Positions 45,034 to 54,997 of a stretch of 64,000 nt of DNA are shown piece after piece. The notes beneath the pieces are model-generated. The model was not told where the DNA came from and searched no databases. It worked only from the letters and a program-made list of their open reading frames with translations. Position 1 is the first letter of the stretch; every line of letters starts with the position of its first letter. The stretch comes from Microvirga terrae (lineage in GTDB: Bacteria > Pseudomonadota > Alphaproteobacteria > Rhizobiales > Beijerinckiaceae). Made by a program: the position numbers and the translations under genes. The stretch covers positions 62,001-126,000 of the forward strand of contig NZ_CP102845.1 of NCBI RefSeq assembly GCF_013307435.2, written 5' to 3'.

Positions 45034-46230
45034 TCAGGCGGGCTTGTCCCGACGGGCCCGTCCCGAGGCCAGGAACAGGGCGAGGGCCAGCACGCCCGTG
45101 GTGGCGATGGTGGCCGGCAGGGGAAGCGCGGAGGCGTCGAGATTGCGGCCGAGGAGAATGCCCACGACGGCCGCGAAGGTCATCTGGCAGATGCCGAGCA
45201 GGGACGAGGCCGCGCCGGCCCGATCCGGAAAGGGCATCAGCGCCGAGGCCATGGATTGCGGCATGGTGAGGCCGACGCCCACCCCATAGATCGCCATGGG
45301 GGCGCTGATGCCCAGCGATGACGGCACTCCCGCCAGCACCAGGGCCAGCATAGTGAGGCCGCCGAGCGCGAGGCACGTCACCCCGATCCGGATGGTGCCG
45401 TCGAGCCCGTACCGTCCGACGAGATGTTGCGCCAGGGAGGTGCCGGTCATGAAGCCCGCCACCACGAAGGTGAACGAGAACGCGAAGGACAATTCGTCGA
45501 GCCCGTAGATTTTCTGCAGCACGAAGGACGAGCCGGAGATGAACGCAAAGAGCCCGCCATAGGTGAGCATGGACAGGCCCACATAGGTCCGGTAACCGGC
45601 ATGGCCGAGCAGGAGCCTGAAGCCGCGCAGGATCGCCGGAAACGAGATCGGCACATCGGATTTCCGGCGGATGCTTTCGGGCATGCGCCAGAGGATGATG
45701 GCCGCGAGCGCGATGCCGCACAGGATCATGGTGCCGAAGGTCACGCGCCAGCCGGTGAAGCGTTCGATGACGCCGCCGAGAACGGGCGCCGCCGCCGGCA
45801 CCACGCCCATGATCGTGCCCATGCGCGACAATTCGCGGCCCGCGCGCGGGCCCTCGTAGAAATCGCGCACGATGGCGCGCCCGAGCACGATGGGACCCGA
45901 GGCGCCGAGCGCCTGCAGGAAGCGCGCGGCGATCAGGGTCTCGATGTTGGGCGAGAGCGCGCAGATCAGGCTCGCCAGGGTGAAGAGCCCGAGCCCGAAG
46001 AGCAGCACGGGCTTGCGTCCGATGCGGTCGGACACCGGCCCGTAGAAGAACTGCCCGGCCGCGAAGCCGAGGAGGAAGGCCGACAGGGTGAGCTGCGTCT
46101 GCCCGGTCGTGGCGTGAAGGCCCGCGGCGATCGCGGGGAGCGACGGCAGATACATGTCCGTCGACAGGGGGCCGAGTGCGGTGAGCAGGGCCAGGACGAC
46201 GGTGAGGGCCAGCGTATCGGGTTTGAGCAT
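45034..46230 (-). CDS. MFS transporter, Bcr/CflA family
   Basis: The 398-residue protein has 12 hydrophobic helices, GPLSTDMYLPSLPAIA in helix 1 (the Bcr/CflA mark), motif A GPVSDRIGRKPVLLFG and the family FLQALGASGPIVLGRAIVRD in parts. It would export drugs or sulfonamide-like compounds. ATG 46230 begins the first helix. Single gene, convergent with the RTX gene. Confidence 0.9.
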   Translation of the reverse strand: MLKPDTLALTVVLALLTALGPLSTDMYLPSLPAIAAGLHATTGQTQLTLSAFLLGFAAGQFFYGPVSDRIGRKPVLLFGLGLFTLASLICALSPNIETLIAARFLQALGASGPIVLGRAIVRDFYEGPRAGRELSRMGTIMGVVPAAAPVLGGVIERFTGWRVTFGTMILCGIALAAIILWRMPESIRRKSDVPISFPAILRGFRLLLGHAGYRTYVGLSMLTYGGLFAFISGSSFVLQKIYGLDELSFAFSFTFVVAGFMTGTSLAQHLVGRYGLDGTIRIGVTCLALGGLTMLALVLAGVPSSLGISAPMAIYGVGVGLTMPQSMASALMPFPDRAGAASSLLGICQMTFAAVVGILLGRNLDASALPLPATIATTGVLALALFLASGRARRDKPA

Positions 46231-46370
46231 GAAACGGTTTCGTCGGTGACAGGCACGCCCGGTTAAGCCCGAATCGGCGTGCCTGTCATCTGATTTGGCG
46301 GCCCTGAAGCCTCGGACCCGACAGTGGCGTTGCACTTTTGGGATCCATCGGATGCTTTCGTCTTGAATGA

Positions 46371-46413
46371 GAGCATCGGTCAGAACGGACCCGAGGGGCC
46401 GTCCGGTGCTCTA
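46371..46413. repeat. Family-A palindromic repeat, single hairpin
   Basis: GAGCATCGG (46371-46379) pairs with CCGGTGCTC (46403-46411, one mismatch), inner ACGGACC with GGCCGT, and the right edge is CTCTAG. As at 28322, the CTA of this edge is the TAG stop codon of the minus-strand gene, here the chemoreceptor. Confidence 0.7.
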
Positions 46414-48096
46414 GGCCGCCCGGACGGTCGCCAGGAAGCCGTTGACCTGATTGCGCAGGTGCTCGGCCTGGCCCACGAGGGCCGAGGAGGATGTCAGCAC
46501 CTGATGAGCGGCAACCTCGGTTTCCTCGGCCACCTGGGCCACCCGGCCGATATTGGCCGTCACCTCGCCCGTCCCCGCCGAAGCCTGGTTGACCGAGGCG
46601 ACGATCTCCCGGGTGGCGGCGCCCTGCTGGTCCACCGCCACGGCGATGCTGCTGGACACGTCGCTCATGGCCTGGATGCGCTGGGTGATGCCGCCGATCG
46701 CCTCCACGGCCTTGGAGGTCGAGGTCTGGATCGCGGCGATCTGGCTCGAGATGTCGGCCGTGGCCTTCGAGGTCTGGTCGGCGAGCGACTTCACCTCGGT
46801 GGCCACCACGGCGAAGCCGCGGCCGGCCTCGCCGGCCCGCGCCGCCTCGATGGTGGCGTTCAATGCCAGCAGGTTGGTCTGGCCCGCGATGGCCGAGATC
46901 ATGTCGATGACCGCCCCGACCCGGTCGGCGGCGGCGCTCAGCTGCGAGACGATCTCGGTCGTCAGAGTCGCGGCCTGCACGGCCTCGCGCGACATGACGG
47001 CCGATTGCTCGACCTGGCGGCTGATCTCTCCCACGGAGGCGCCGAGCTCTTCGGTGGCGCTCGACATGGCGAGCACGTTGGCCGAGGTCTGTTCGGCGGC
47101 GGCCGCCACGGCCGTGGAGCGCGAGGACGTGGCCTGGGCGGAATTCGTCAGCTGCTCGGCCGTGGCCTGCATGCGGCTGGCCGCCATGGACACCGACGTG
47201 ATGATCTCGCCGACGGCGCCGTCGAAGGTTTCGGCGAGTTCGGTCATCATCCGCTTGCGCTGGACCTCGGAGGCTTCGCGGGCCTGGATGGCTTCGAGCT
47301 CCAGGGCCTTGTTGCGGACCATGCGGTCCTTGAAGACCTGCACGGTCTCGATCATCTGGCCGATGTCGCGGCTGCGATTGCCGGCAGGCAGCTCGACCGC
47401 GAGGTCGTCGTCGGCCAGACGGCGCATGACCGAGGTCAGGCTGCGCAGGGGCGCCACGATGCTGACCTTCGTCATCAGCAGGCTGATCAGCACGCCGAGC
47501 GCGATGCCGGCGGCCGCGACGCCGATCTGGAGCCGGATCGCGCGATTGGCGCTGTCCTCGGCGGCCGCGCGCATGTCGGCGAGCTTCTTGGCCGTGTAGG
47601 TGCTGTAGGCCTTCACCGTGTCGGTGACGCTGCGCTGCGACGCGAGCCCCTTGTCCACCTCGGCGTTCATGACGGCCGCATCGGCGCCCTTGCCGGAGGC
47701 CGCCACCGTGATCATGGCCCTGATGACGTCGAAATAGGCGTTCAGGGAGCCCCGCATCTGGTCGAGCAGGACCTTCTCCTGGGAATCCGCCACGGCCTCG
47801 AGCGTCTTGAACCGCCCCAGCATCTCCTTCGTGCGGCGCTCGGCTTCGGTGCCGAAGTCGGAGGCCTTGGTCGGCTGCTGGGCGACCTGGTAGGTCATGC
47901 GACTGATGGCGATGATGTCGACGCGCAGGTCCATGGCTTCGCGCGCCGCCTCCTCGCGCAGGCCGACGATCTCCATCGCGTCCTTGAGCCTGGAGGTCTC
48001 GCGCCAGCCGACCACGGCGATCACCGCCGCGACGAGGCCCATGAGGGAGACGACCGCAATCACCTTCTGCGGGATCGAGAAATTTTTCAGTGCCAT
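46411..48096 (-). CDS. Methyl-accepting chemotaxis protein
   Basis: The 561-residue chemoreceptor has two membrane helices (about 10-30 and 190-212) around a four-helix-bundle periplasmic sensor, a HAMP domain (about 213-265) and a signalling domain with the hairpin tip [26 protein letters not shown] in parts. No C-terminal NWETF-type tether for CheR is seen. Ligand unknown. No che genes are near. Confidence 0.92.
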   Translation of the reverse strand: MALKNFSIPQKVIAVVSLMGLVAAVIAVVGWRETSRLKDAMEIVGLREEAAREAMDLRVDIIAISRMTYQVAQQPTKASDFGTEAERRTKEMLGRFKTLEAVADSQEKVLLDQMRGSLNAYFDVIRAMITVAASGKGADAAVMNAEVDKGLASQRSVTDTVKAYSTYTAKKLADMRAAAEDSANRAIRLQIGVAAAGIALGVLISLLMTKVSIVAPLRSLTSVMRRLADDDLAVELPAGNRSRDIGQMIETVQVFKDRMVRNKALELEAIQAREASEVQRKRMMTELAETFDGAVGEIITSVSMAASRMQATAEQLTNSAQATSSRSTAVAAAAEQTSANVLAMSSATEELGASVGEISRQVEQSAVMSREAVQAATLTTEIVSQLSAAADRVGAVIDMISAIAGQTNLLALNATIEAARAGEAGRGFAVVATEVKSLADQTSKATADISSQIAAIQTSTSKAVEAIGGITQRIQAMSDVSSSIAVAVDQQGAATREIVASVNQASAGTGEVTANIGRVAQVAEETEVAAHQVLTSSSALVGQAEHLRNQVNGFLATVRAA

Positions 48097-48436
48097 TGGA
48101 ATCTTGCCCCTGCAGACCGGCCGCGTGTCCGGCTCTCGAGGAAGCGGCCGGATCGACGAAGGTCAGGTCTATTGCCCTAACGGCATGTCTGCGGGGCAGC
48201 GGTTAAGAAACCGATAAATTGTCCAATGGAAACAAGTGAGATTGGGCAGGCGCGCCCCTTCCCCGCCTTATCCGACCGGAATGACGTCCGCCCGTCATGG
48301 CCGGGCTTGTCCCGGCCATCCCGATTGCTTTGAGCGCGACGCCTCTCGGATCGGGATCACCGGCACAAGGCGGTGATGACGTCGAGTGCGTAAAGTTCTT
48401 GTCCTTGCGGGAAGCGGGATGATCCAGCGGCAGCCC
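48097..48436. other. Intergenic gap with a palindromic repeat
   Basis: The 340 bases between the divergent-to-convergent pair (chemoreceptor start and metallopeptidase stop) hold the chemoreceptor leader and an inverted family-B repeat at 48293-48381. I see no further gene. Confidence 0.6.
48293..48381 (-). repeat. Family-B palindromic repeat, copy 4 (inverted)
   Basis: CGTCATGGCCGGGCTTGTC with CCCGGCCATCCCGA, a spacer of about 28 bases, then GGGATCACCGGCACAAGG with CGGTGATGACG. Reverse orientation relative to the other copies, so the element inserts or is copied both ways. Confidence 0.8.
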
Positions 48437-49180
48437 TCACCCGATCCGGTGCAGGGCGCTGCCATAGGTCTTGAGCCATTCCTCCGCCTCGTCCGTGCGC
48501 GGGCAGAGCTGGTGCGTGAGCTTCCAGAACCGGCTGGAATGGTTGAGCTCGCGCAGGTGCGCCACCTCGTGGGCGGCCAGGTAGTCGAGCACGAAGGGCG
48601 GAGCCATGATCAGCCGCCAGGAGAAGTTGAGCGCTCCGTTGGCCGAGCAGGAGCCCCAGCGGCTCTTGGTGTCGCGCACGGTGATGCGCTTGGCCGGCTG
48701 CCCGAGCTGGGCCGTATGCTTCTTCACGGCGGCGGCGAAGTCCTTCCTGGCCTCAGCCTCGAGAAAGTCCCGCACCCGCCGGGCCACATGGGCGGCCTCG
48801 CAGGCGACCGCGATGACGGGCTCGCCGGTGGCGCTTCGGGCGGCCTGGGTCACCCCGCGTATCGCCGACCAGTGAACGATCCGGTGGGGAACACCGCGAA
48901 AAGGCACGAGGGCGCCCGGCTCGAAGAGCACCCGCTCCGGCACCTTGGCGAGCCGCGTGGCGATCCACTGGCTGTGGCTGTCGGCGAATTTCTGGGCGAG
49001 CCCCACATCCGTGCGCTCGGGGATGCTGAGCACGACCTCGCCGGTCGCGTTGGAGACGCGCAGCGTGATCCGCTTGGCGGTCGGACGGCGTTTGAGGGCC
49101 ACCTTGAAGGTCTGGCCCTCGTGGACGACTTTGAGATGGGGCGGGTCCGCAGGAACGCGGCGGAACAGGGCGGATTTCAT
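48437..49180 (-). CDS. YgjP/DUF45-like zinc metallopeptidase
   Basis: The 247-residue protein carries the zinc motif HEVAHLRELNHSSRFW (HExxH with a third His eight residues on) and the preceding DTKSRWGSCSANGALNFSWRL in parts, both marks of the DUF45 / M48-like SprT-type family. ATG 49180 begins MKSALFRR; the longer frame overlaps the divergent neighbour region. Target unknown. Confidence 0.88.
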   Translation of the reverse strand: MKSALFRRVPADPPHLKVVHEGQTFKVALKRRPTAKRITLRVSNATGEVVLSIPERTDVGLAQKFADSHSQWIATRLAKVPERVLFEPGALVPFRGVPHRIVHWSAIRGVTQAARSATGEPVIAVACEAAHVARRVRDFLEAEARKDFAAAVKKHTAQLGQPAKRITVRDTKSRWGSCSANGALNFSWRLIMAPPFVLDYLAAHEVAHLRELNHSSRFWKLTHQLCPRTDEAEEWLKTYGSALHRIG

Positions 49181-49244
49181 ATCCGCAATCTGCCCTGTCA
49201 GGCTGATTCTGTCAGCGCAGCCGTTTGCCGCTCCTAAGAACGTA

Positions 49245-50519
49245 TCAAGAACGGACTGATGCCCTTGACGGCTTCGTCCGGGCTGGTTCTCGGCTGTGAT
49301 TCTCAATGAATTCAACGATTCGAGGAGCGATCTGAGCCCTGAAACGAGAACCGTTGAAGACGCCATAGTGACCGACCCCGGCCTGGAGGTGATAGAGCTT
49401 CTTGTCGGAGGGAAGGTTGGGGGTCAAGTCCAGGGCCGCGAGCGTCTGGCCCACGCCCGAGATGTCGTCCCGCTCGCCCTCGACCGCCATGATGGCGCAG
49501 CGCCGGATGGCCATGAGGTCCACCGGCTGGCCCCGGTGCATCATCTCGCCCTTGGGCAGATCGTGGTTCACGAACACCGTCTCGACCGTCTGCAGGTAGA
49601 ACTCGGCGGTCAGGTCCATGACGGCGAGGTACTCGTCATAGAAGTCCCGGTGCTTCTCGGCCGAATCACCGTCGCCCTCCACGAGATGGTTGAACATCTC
49701 GTAATGGGCCGTGAGATGCCGGTCGATGTTCATGGCCATGAAGCCGGACAGCTGCAGGAAGCCCGGGTAGACGTCGCGCCAGAAGCCCGGGTGGGACGGG
49801 GGCACCTTGGTGATGCAGTGCTGGCGGAACCAGTCGATGCCGCGCTCCTCGGCCAGCCGGTTCACGGCGGTGGGCGAGCGGCGGGTGTCGATGGGCCCGC
49901 CCATGAGGATCATGGCCCGCGGGACGAGGGGATCGTGCTCGGCCTCGAGGCGGGCGACCGCCGCGATGACGGGCACGGCCGGCTGGCACACGGCCATCAC
50001 GCTCAAGTTCGGGCCGAGGTCCCGGAACATGGTCTTGAGATAGTCGATGTAATCGTCGAGATCGAACCGGCCCTCGGCCAGGGGCACCATGCTGGCGTCG
50101 GCCCAGTCGGTGATCATCACCTGGTGGGTCGGCAGGAAGGTTTCGACCGTGCCGCGCAGCAGCGTGGCGTAGTGGCCCGACATGGGCGCCACGATCAGGA
50201 GTTTCGGCTGGTCCTCGGCCCGGTCGTGATCCCGCTCGAAGGAGATGACGCGGCAGAAGGGGTGTTCCCAGACGATCCGTTCGGTGACCGCCACCTCCTC
50301 GTTGCCGATCACCGTGGTGGGCAGGTCGAAGGCGGGCTTCCCGTAGCGCCGGGTGGTGCGCTCGAACAATTCGCAGGCTGCCGAAACGGTCCGGCCGTAG
50401 GGCGTGTTCGTGAGGGGATTGTCGGGGTTCTCGAAAAAGTGCTTGGTGATATCGGAAGCTGCGCGAGCCGGACTCAAAAGCCAATGCGCGGTATCGTACC
50501 ATACATAGGAAAAATTCAT
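49245..50519 (-). CDS. phaZ: Intracellular polyhydroxyalkanoate depolymerase
   Basis: The 424-residue protein is full length for the intracellular PhaZ family. It starts MNFSYVWYDTAHWLLSPARA, has the nucleophile in AVCQP (Cys178, matching the catalytic Cys of the Cupriavidus enzyme), an Asp in VEGERDDISG and a His in GVGHYGVFNG. It mobilises stored PHB granules in the cytoplasm. No synthase or phasin gene is nearby. Confidence 0.9.
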   Translation of the reverse strand: MNFSYVWYDTAHWLLSPARAASDITKHFFENPDNPLTNTPYGRTVSAACELFERTTRRYGKPAFDLPTTVIGNEEVAVTERIVWEHPFCRVISFERDHDRAEDQPKLLIVAPMSGHYATLLRGTVETFLPTHQVMITDWADASMVPLAEGRFDLDDYIDYLKTMFRDLGPNLSVMAVCQPAVPVIAAVARLEAEHDPLVPRAMILMGGPIDTRRSPTAVNRLAEERGIDWFRQHCITKVPPSHPGFWRDVYPGFLQLSGFMAMNIDRHLTAHYEMFNHLVEGDGDSAEKHRDFYDEYLAVMDLTAEFYLQTVETVFVNHDLPKGEMMHRGQPVDLMAIRRCAIMAVEGERDDISGVGQTLAALDLTPNLPSDKKLYHLQAGVGHYGVFNGSRFRAQIAPRIVEFIENHSREPARTKPSRASVRS

Positions 50520-50749
50520 CTAAGTGTCCCCAAAGGCCGGGTGCCTGGTTCTCGCATCATGCGGTAGGCTTTATCCTCAACCGTAATTTTAAGATTAAAG
50601 TTCCTTCAGATTCTTGCAACAGACTAGCTCTGCCTCTGCGAAAACGAACTACATACTTTGGTTTCAGACCACTGCCGAAGTCCTCGATAGGAAAATAGGC
50701 CAAAGGCGGATGCTTGGCGAACGATCAGGGGACCCTATTCTGTTCGGGG

Positions 50750-52105
50750 ATGTCCAAGATCGACCAGAAGAGTCTGACCCACCACGCCCGGCACCTGCGC
50801 CTCGACACCCTCGTTCGCCTGCGCTGGCTCGCCATCGCGGGTCAGGCGGCCGCCGTCGCCGGGGTCCGGTTCGGGCTCGGCTTCCCCCTGCCCTTCGCCC
50901 TCTGCTTCCTGGTCATCAGCGCGTCGGTCTGGGTCAACCTGCTCCTGCGGATCCAGTACCCGGCGAGCCACCGGCTCAGCGACAACATCGCCACGGCGCT
51001 CCTCGCCTTCGACATCCTGCAGCTGGCGGGGCTTCTCTATCTGACGGGCGGGCTCGAGAATCCCTTCGCCATGCTGTTCCTGGCGCCCGTGCTCATCTCG
51101 GCCACGGCCCTGACCCCGGAGCGGACCCTGGGGCTCGGCCTTCTCGCCATCGGCTGCGCGACGCTTCTGGTGCTCGCCCACAAGCCCCTGCCCTGGTCTC
51201 CCGCACAGAGCTTCACGCTTCCCTTCCTCTATGTCACGGGGATCTGGGCGGCGATCGTGCTCGGCACGGCCTTCACGGGCATCTATGCCTGGCGCGTCGC
51301 CGAGGAGGCCCGGCAGCTCGCCCAGGCGCTCGCCGCCACGGAGCTTGTCCTCGCCCGCGAGCAGCACCTGTCCCAGCTCGACGGCCTCGCGGCCGCGGCG
51401 GCCCACGAGCTCGGCACCCCGCTGGCCACCATCGCCCTGGTGACCAAGGAGCTGAGCCATGCCATGCCCAAGGACGGCCCGGTGGGCGAGGACCTGCGGC
51501 TCCTGCAGGAGCAGGTGGAGCGCTGCCGCACCATCCTGACCAAGCTCACCTCCATGGGTCAGGAGGAGGAATCGGAATTTCTGGAGACCATCTCCCTGAG
51601 CCATCTGGTGGAGGAGATCGTCGAGCCGCAGCGCGCCGTCGGCTTCGACGTGCAGGTCGAGACGCGGGGCGAAGGGCCGGAGCCCATGGGACGGCGGAAT
51701 CCCGGGGTCGTCTACGGCCTGTCCAACATTCTCGACAACGCCACGGACTTCGCGGAAAGCCGGGTGACGATCGAGGCGTTCTGGTCCCCTCACGAGGTTT
51801 TCATCGAGATCCGGGATGACGGCCCGGGTTACGCTCCCGATATCCTGCTCAGGGTGGGCGAGCCCTACGTGACCACCCGCAGCGCCGCCGAGCGGACGGA
51901 GGACAGCGAGGAGGGCGGTGGCCTGGGGCTCGGCCTGTTCATCGCCAAGACCCTCATCGAGCGCTCGGGGGCGGAACTGACCCTGACGAACACCGCGCCG
52001 CCGGCCTCCGGGGCCATCGCACGGATCGTTTGGCCCCGTCATGCGTTTGAACGAGGTGCGGCAATTTCGCCGCAGGGAGAGTCCACGCTGTCCCTCAAAG
52101 GTTAG
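50750..52105 (+). CDS. regB: Redox-sensing histidine kinase RegB/PrrB/ActS
   Basis: The 451-residue kinase has six membrane helices, the quinone-binding motif GGLENPF (100-106), the H-box with His219 in AAAHELGTPLATIA, the redox-active Cys259 in VERCRTILTKL, and the ATP domain (NILDNATDFA, DDGPGY, GGGLGLGLFIAKTL). All RegB marks are present. It autophosphorylates when quinones are reduced. ATG 50750 is used; TTG 50714 has a better spaced AAGGCGG and would add 12 residues. It lies directly upstream of regA. Confidence 0.9.
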   Translation: MSKIDQKSLTHHARHLRLDTLVRLRWLAIAGQAAAVAGVRFGLGFPLPFALCFLVISASVWVNLLLRIQYPASHRLSDNIATALLAFDILQLAGLLYLTGGLENPFAMLFLAPVLISATALTPERTLGLGLLAIGCATLLVLAHKPLPWSPAQSFTLPFLYVTGIWAAIVLGTAFTGIYAWRVAEEARQLAQALAATELVLAREQHLSQLDGLAAAAAHELGTPLATIALVTKELSHAMPKDGPVGEDLRLLQEQVERCRTILTKLTSMGQEEESEFLETISLSHLVEEIVEPQRAVGFDVQVETRGEGPEPMGRRNPGVVYGLSNILDNATDFAESRVTIEAFWSPHEVFIEIRDDGPGYAPDILLRVGEPYVTTRSAAERTEDSEEGGGLGLGLFIAKTLIERSGAELTLTNTAPPASGAIARIVWPRHAFERGAAISPQGESTLSLKG

Positions 52106-52187
52106 GGGAAGAATTCCCATATGAGAGAGGAGCCGGACAGGCTCGCTCATGAGGGAGTTTCAGCCCACCATGCAAGGAGATGTTCTG

Positions 52188-52745
52188 ATGGCCGATGCGC
52201 CTGCCGCGTTCGAAGATCGCGCCGACAAGAGCCTCTTGATCGTCGACGACGACCGGCCATTCTCGACCCGTCTCGCCCGCGCCATGGAAGGCCGCGGCTA
52301 TCAGGTTCGCGTGGCCGAAAGCGTGACGGACGGCCTCGCGGCGATCGAAAATGAACCGCCGGCCTTCGCGGTGATCGACATGCGCCTGGGCGACGGCAAC
52401 GGGCTCGACGTGATCGAGCGCCTGAAGAGCCGCCGCCCCGACGCGCGCGGCGTGATCCTCACCGGTTACGGCAATATCGCGACGGCCGTCACGGCGGTGA
52501 AGATGGGCGCCTTCGACTATCTGGCGAAGCCCGCCGATGCGGACGAGATCCACGCCGCGCTCATGGCCCAGCCGGGCGAACGCGCCCTGCCGCCGGAAAA
52601 CCCCATGTCGGCCGACCGGGTGCGCTGGGAGCACATCCAGCGCGTCTACGAGCTCTGCGGCCGCAACGTCTCGGAAACCGCGCGCCGCCTCAACATGCAC
52701 CGCCGAACCCTGCAGCGGATCCTCGCCAAGCGCGCGCCCCGCTGA
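52188..52745 (+). CDS. regA: Global redox response regulator RegA/PrrA/ActR
   Basis: The 185-residue regulator has an N-terminal receiver with Asp64 in VIDMRLGDGNGLD and a C-terminal Fis-type HTH (VSETARRLNMHRRTLQRILAKR), highly conserved in the RegA family. It controls respiration, nitrogen and carbon metabolism with oxygen in alphaproteobacteria. AAGGAG precedes ATG 52188. Unlike Rhodobacter, where senC and regA diverge from regB, here regB and regA are in the same direction with no senC. Confidence 0.93.
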   Translation: MADAPAAFEDRADKSLLIVDDDRPFSTRLARAMEGRGYQVRVAESVTDGLAAIENEPPAFAVIDMRLGDGNGLDVIERLKSRRPDARGVILTGYGNIATAVTAVKMGAFDYLAKPADADEIHAALMAQPGERALPPENPMSADRVRWEHIQRVYELCGRNVSETARRLNMHRRTLQRILAKRAPR

Positions 52746-52782
52746 GTCCCGGAGCGTCAGGCCCTCGACCATGTGCCGGTGT

Positions 52783-53325
52783 TCAGCGCGAGAACGCGCC
52801 TGACGGCTCCCGCGCGACGGGGCGCGGATCCTCGCGGTACCGCGTCCGGAGCAGAACGAGCCCGAAGACCGGCAGCAGAACGTCCGTGTAGAAGATCACG
52901 CCCGCATTGCCGGGCGCGAAGTTGTGCGCCTCCACCATCTGCTGCACGTGGCCGGCCGCCGCCCCCCACAGGAAGCAGGCCGGACCCACGAGGGCGGCGA
53001 CGCGCAGGCCGCTCCCTCCCTTGAACGCCATGAATCCCACGACGGAGAAGCCGAGGCTGGCAAAGCCCACCTCCTTCTGGAATGGACTGGCCTGCCAGCC
53101 GATGAAGGCGGCCGCCATCTCCGAGAAGAAGACGTGCATGACGAAATTGTACAGGAAGCTCACGCCGAGCGAGAAGAACAGGAACCAGGACAGGAGCGCC
53201 TCGACCACCGTGGCGCGGGTCCAGGGACACGGGCCGCGCAGCAGGGCGATGAGCGATGCGGCCAGCCCCACGGCGAAGAGCGTGAGGGTGAAGTTGCTGA
53301 GCAGAAACCGGATGGCCTGTTCCAT
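52783..53325 (-). CDS. DUF6790-like membrane protein
   Basis: The 180-residue protein has about five membrane helices (FTLTLFAVGLAASLIALL; LLSWFLFFSLGVSFLYNFV; others) and the family's pattern of HVFFSEMAAAFIGWQASPFQKEVG in parts. It converges with regA. Function unknown; an M at 53337 could add four residues. Confidence 0.75.
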   Translation of the reverse strand: MEQAIRFLLSNFTLTLFAVGLAASLIALLRGPCPWTRATVVEALLSWFLFFSLGVSFLYNFVMHVFFSEMAAAFIGWQASPFQKEVGFASLGFSVVGFMAFKGGSGLRVAALVGPACFLWGAAAGHVQQMVEAHNFAPGNAGVIFYTDVLLPVFGLVLLRTRYREDPRPVAREPSGAFSR

Positions 53326-53445
53326 GATCGCCCCCACGACCGGAGGATTCGGTCACGGGCGGGACTGTGACGCTCGGCGACCGGGCATGCAACCGCTCTC
53401 AAAACGGACTTGCACAGGAAACGCGTGAAGCGAACGCGGGGCGGG

Positions 53446-53943
53446 TCAGAGACGCCCGTCCGCGACCCGGTCCGGATCGGCCAGGGCATGGAGCAACGAG
53501 GCGGCCGAATGGGCGAAGCGCAGGGTCACGGCCTTGCGGCGGGCGCCGGCGAGCGGATGGTGCGACGCCGCCCGGACGATCGCCGCCCCGAAGCTGTCGG
53601 CGACGATCAGCCCACGGTCCTCCGGCAGGATGTCGAAGGGCACGGTTTCCGGCACGGCGAAATAGAACCGGTCACAGAAATCCTCGTAGTCGGGCCATTT
53701 CCGGTCGGCCCGGAAATCGGCCACGCTCGACTTGATCTCGACGATCGTGAGCGCGCCGTCGGGCGCGAGCGCGATGAGGTCGGCGCGCCGGCCGTTGGCG
53801 AGGGTGAATTCCGGCAGGCTCACGTGGCCGAGCTGCGCGAACAGGCGGCGCACGCCGCGCTGGACTCCGAGAGCGATGGTGGATTGGCGTCCGTCCGTGG
53901 GCAGAACGATGGGACGGGAAACGAGGGCGGGCGAATCGGACAT
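53446..53943 (-). CDS. mmcB: MmcB family DNA repair protein
   Basis: The 165-residue protein matches MmcB, an alphaproteobacterial SOS-linked PD-(D/E)xK-like nuclease: NGRRADLIALAPDG, LTIVEIKSSVADFRADRKWPDY in parts and CDRFYFAVPETVP. The D...E-x-K residues are visible. In Caulobacter MmcB acts with the ImuBC mutagenesis pathway. ATG 53943 is used; the longer frame upstream is Arg/Pro-rich and unlike the family. Confidence 0.85.
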   Translation of the reverse strand: MSDSPALVSRPIVLPTDGRQSTIALGVQRGVRRLFAQLGHVSLPEFTLANGRRADLIALAPDGALTIVEIKSSVADFRADRKWPDYEDFCDRFYFAVPETVPFDILPEDRGLIVADSFGAAIVRAASHHPLAGARRKAVTLRFAHSAASLLHALADPDRVADGRL

Positions 53944-54097
53944 GGGGCCCAGGGTACGCCCTCGCGGCCGGCCTGCAACGGCCCCGTTGTCGCGCTTGCG
54001 AGGGACCTTGCGAGGGATCTTGGCGAGAGATCTCAACGACAGCTCTCGTGTCGGGTAGACTGAAGCCCTCTCGCACCCGCCAACGACGAGGCCGGAC

Positions 54098-54955
54098 ATG
54101 ACACGCGACGACCCGGACGATTGGACGATCCGCGTGATGACGCGCCAGGACCTGGATCTGGCGATCGAGTGGGCGGCCGCCGAGGGCTGGAATCCGGGGC
54201 TCGGGGACGCCGAATGCTTTCACGCGGCTGACCCAGGGGGATTTCTGGTCGGCTGTCTCGGCACCGAGCCGGTCGCGTCCGTCTCGGTGGTCCGCTACGG
54301 CGGCGCGTTCGGCTTTCTCGGCCTCTATATCGTCCGGCCCGACCAGCGCGGACGGGGGTTCGGCTATCGCCTGTGGCAGGCCGGCATGGAATCTCTCGGA
54401 GACCGCATCGTGGGCCTCGACGGGGTCGTGGCCCAGCAGGACAATTACCGGCGGTCCGGCTTCGCCCTGGCTCACCGCAACATCCGCTTCGGGGGCGTCC
54501 CGCTTTTGGAGGCGCCCCGGGCCGCAGGCCTGCAGCCGGTGACCTTCGAGATCGTCGCTTCCGTCCTCGCGTACGACCAGCCGTTCTTTCCCGCGCCGCG
54601 CGAAACCTTTCTGCGCTGCTGGCTCAGGCCGGATGCGCGCAAGGCCGTCGCTCTCGTGAGGGACGGAGGCGTCGCGGGTTACGGCGTCATCCGGGCCTGT
54701 CGCAACGGCTTCAAGATCGGCCCCCTCTTCGCCAATGGCGAGCATGAGGCCGACCTGCTGTTTCAGGCGCTCGCATCGGAAGCGAAGGGCGATGCGGTGT
54801 TCCTCGACCTGCCGGAGCCGAACCCGGCCGCCCTTCGGCTCGCCACGCGCCATGGCCTGTCGCCCGTGTTCGAGACGGCCCGGATGTATCGCGGCGAAAC
54901 CCCGGACCTGCCCCTGTCGCGCATCTTCGGCATCTCCACGTTCGAATTGGGGTGA
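54098..54955 (+). CDS. GNAT family N-acetyltransferase (two-domain)
   Basis: The 285-residue protein has an N-terminal GNAT fold (about 8-145) with LGLYIVRPDQRGRGFGYRLW as strand 4 and the acetyl-CoA loop, and a C-terminal second acetyltransferase-like domain (about 150-280) with RDGGVAGYGVIRAC and IGPLFAN. This arrangement is that of YitH/HolE-type two-domain GNATs. The frame starts two bases inside the end of the longer MmcB reading frame but clear of the true mmcB gene. Confidence 0.85.
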   Translation: MTRDDPDDWTIRVMTRQDLDLAIEWAAAEGWNPGLGDAECFHAADPGGFLVGCLGTEPVASVSVVRYGGAFGFLGLYIVRPDQRGRGFGYRLWQAGMESLGDRIVGLDGVVAQQDNYRRSGFALAHRNIRFGGVPLLEAPRAAGLQPVTFEIVASVLAYDQPFFPAPRETFLRCWLRPDARKAVALVRDGGVAGYGVIRACRNGFKIGPLFANGEHEADLLFQALASEAKGDAVFLDLPEPNPAALRLATRHGLSPVFETARMYRGETPDLPLSRIFGISTFELG

Positions 54956-54997
54956 CGGGCCGGGTTCATCGAGGAACGGACCGAGACTTGTCTCCGT

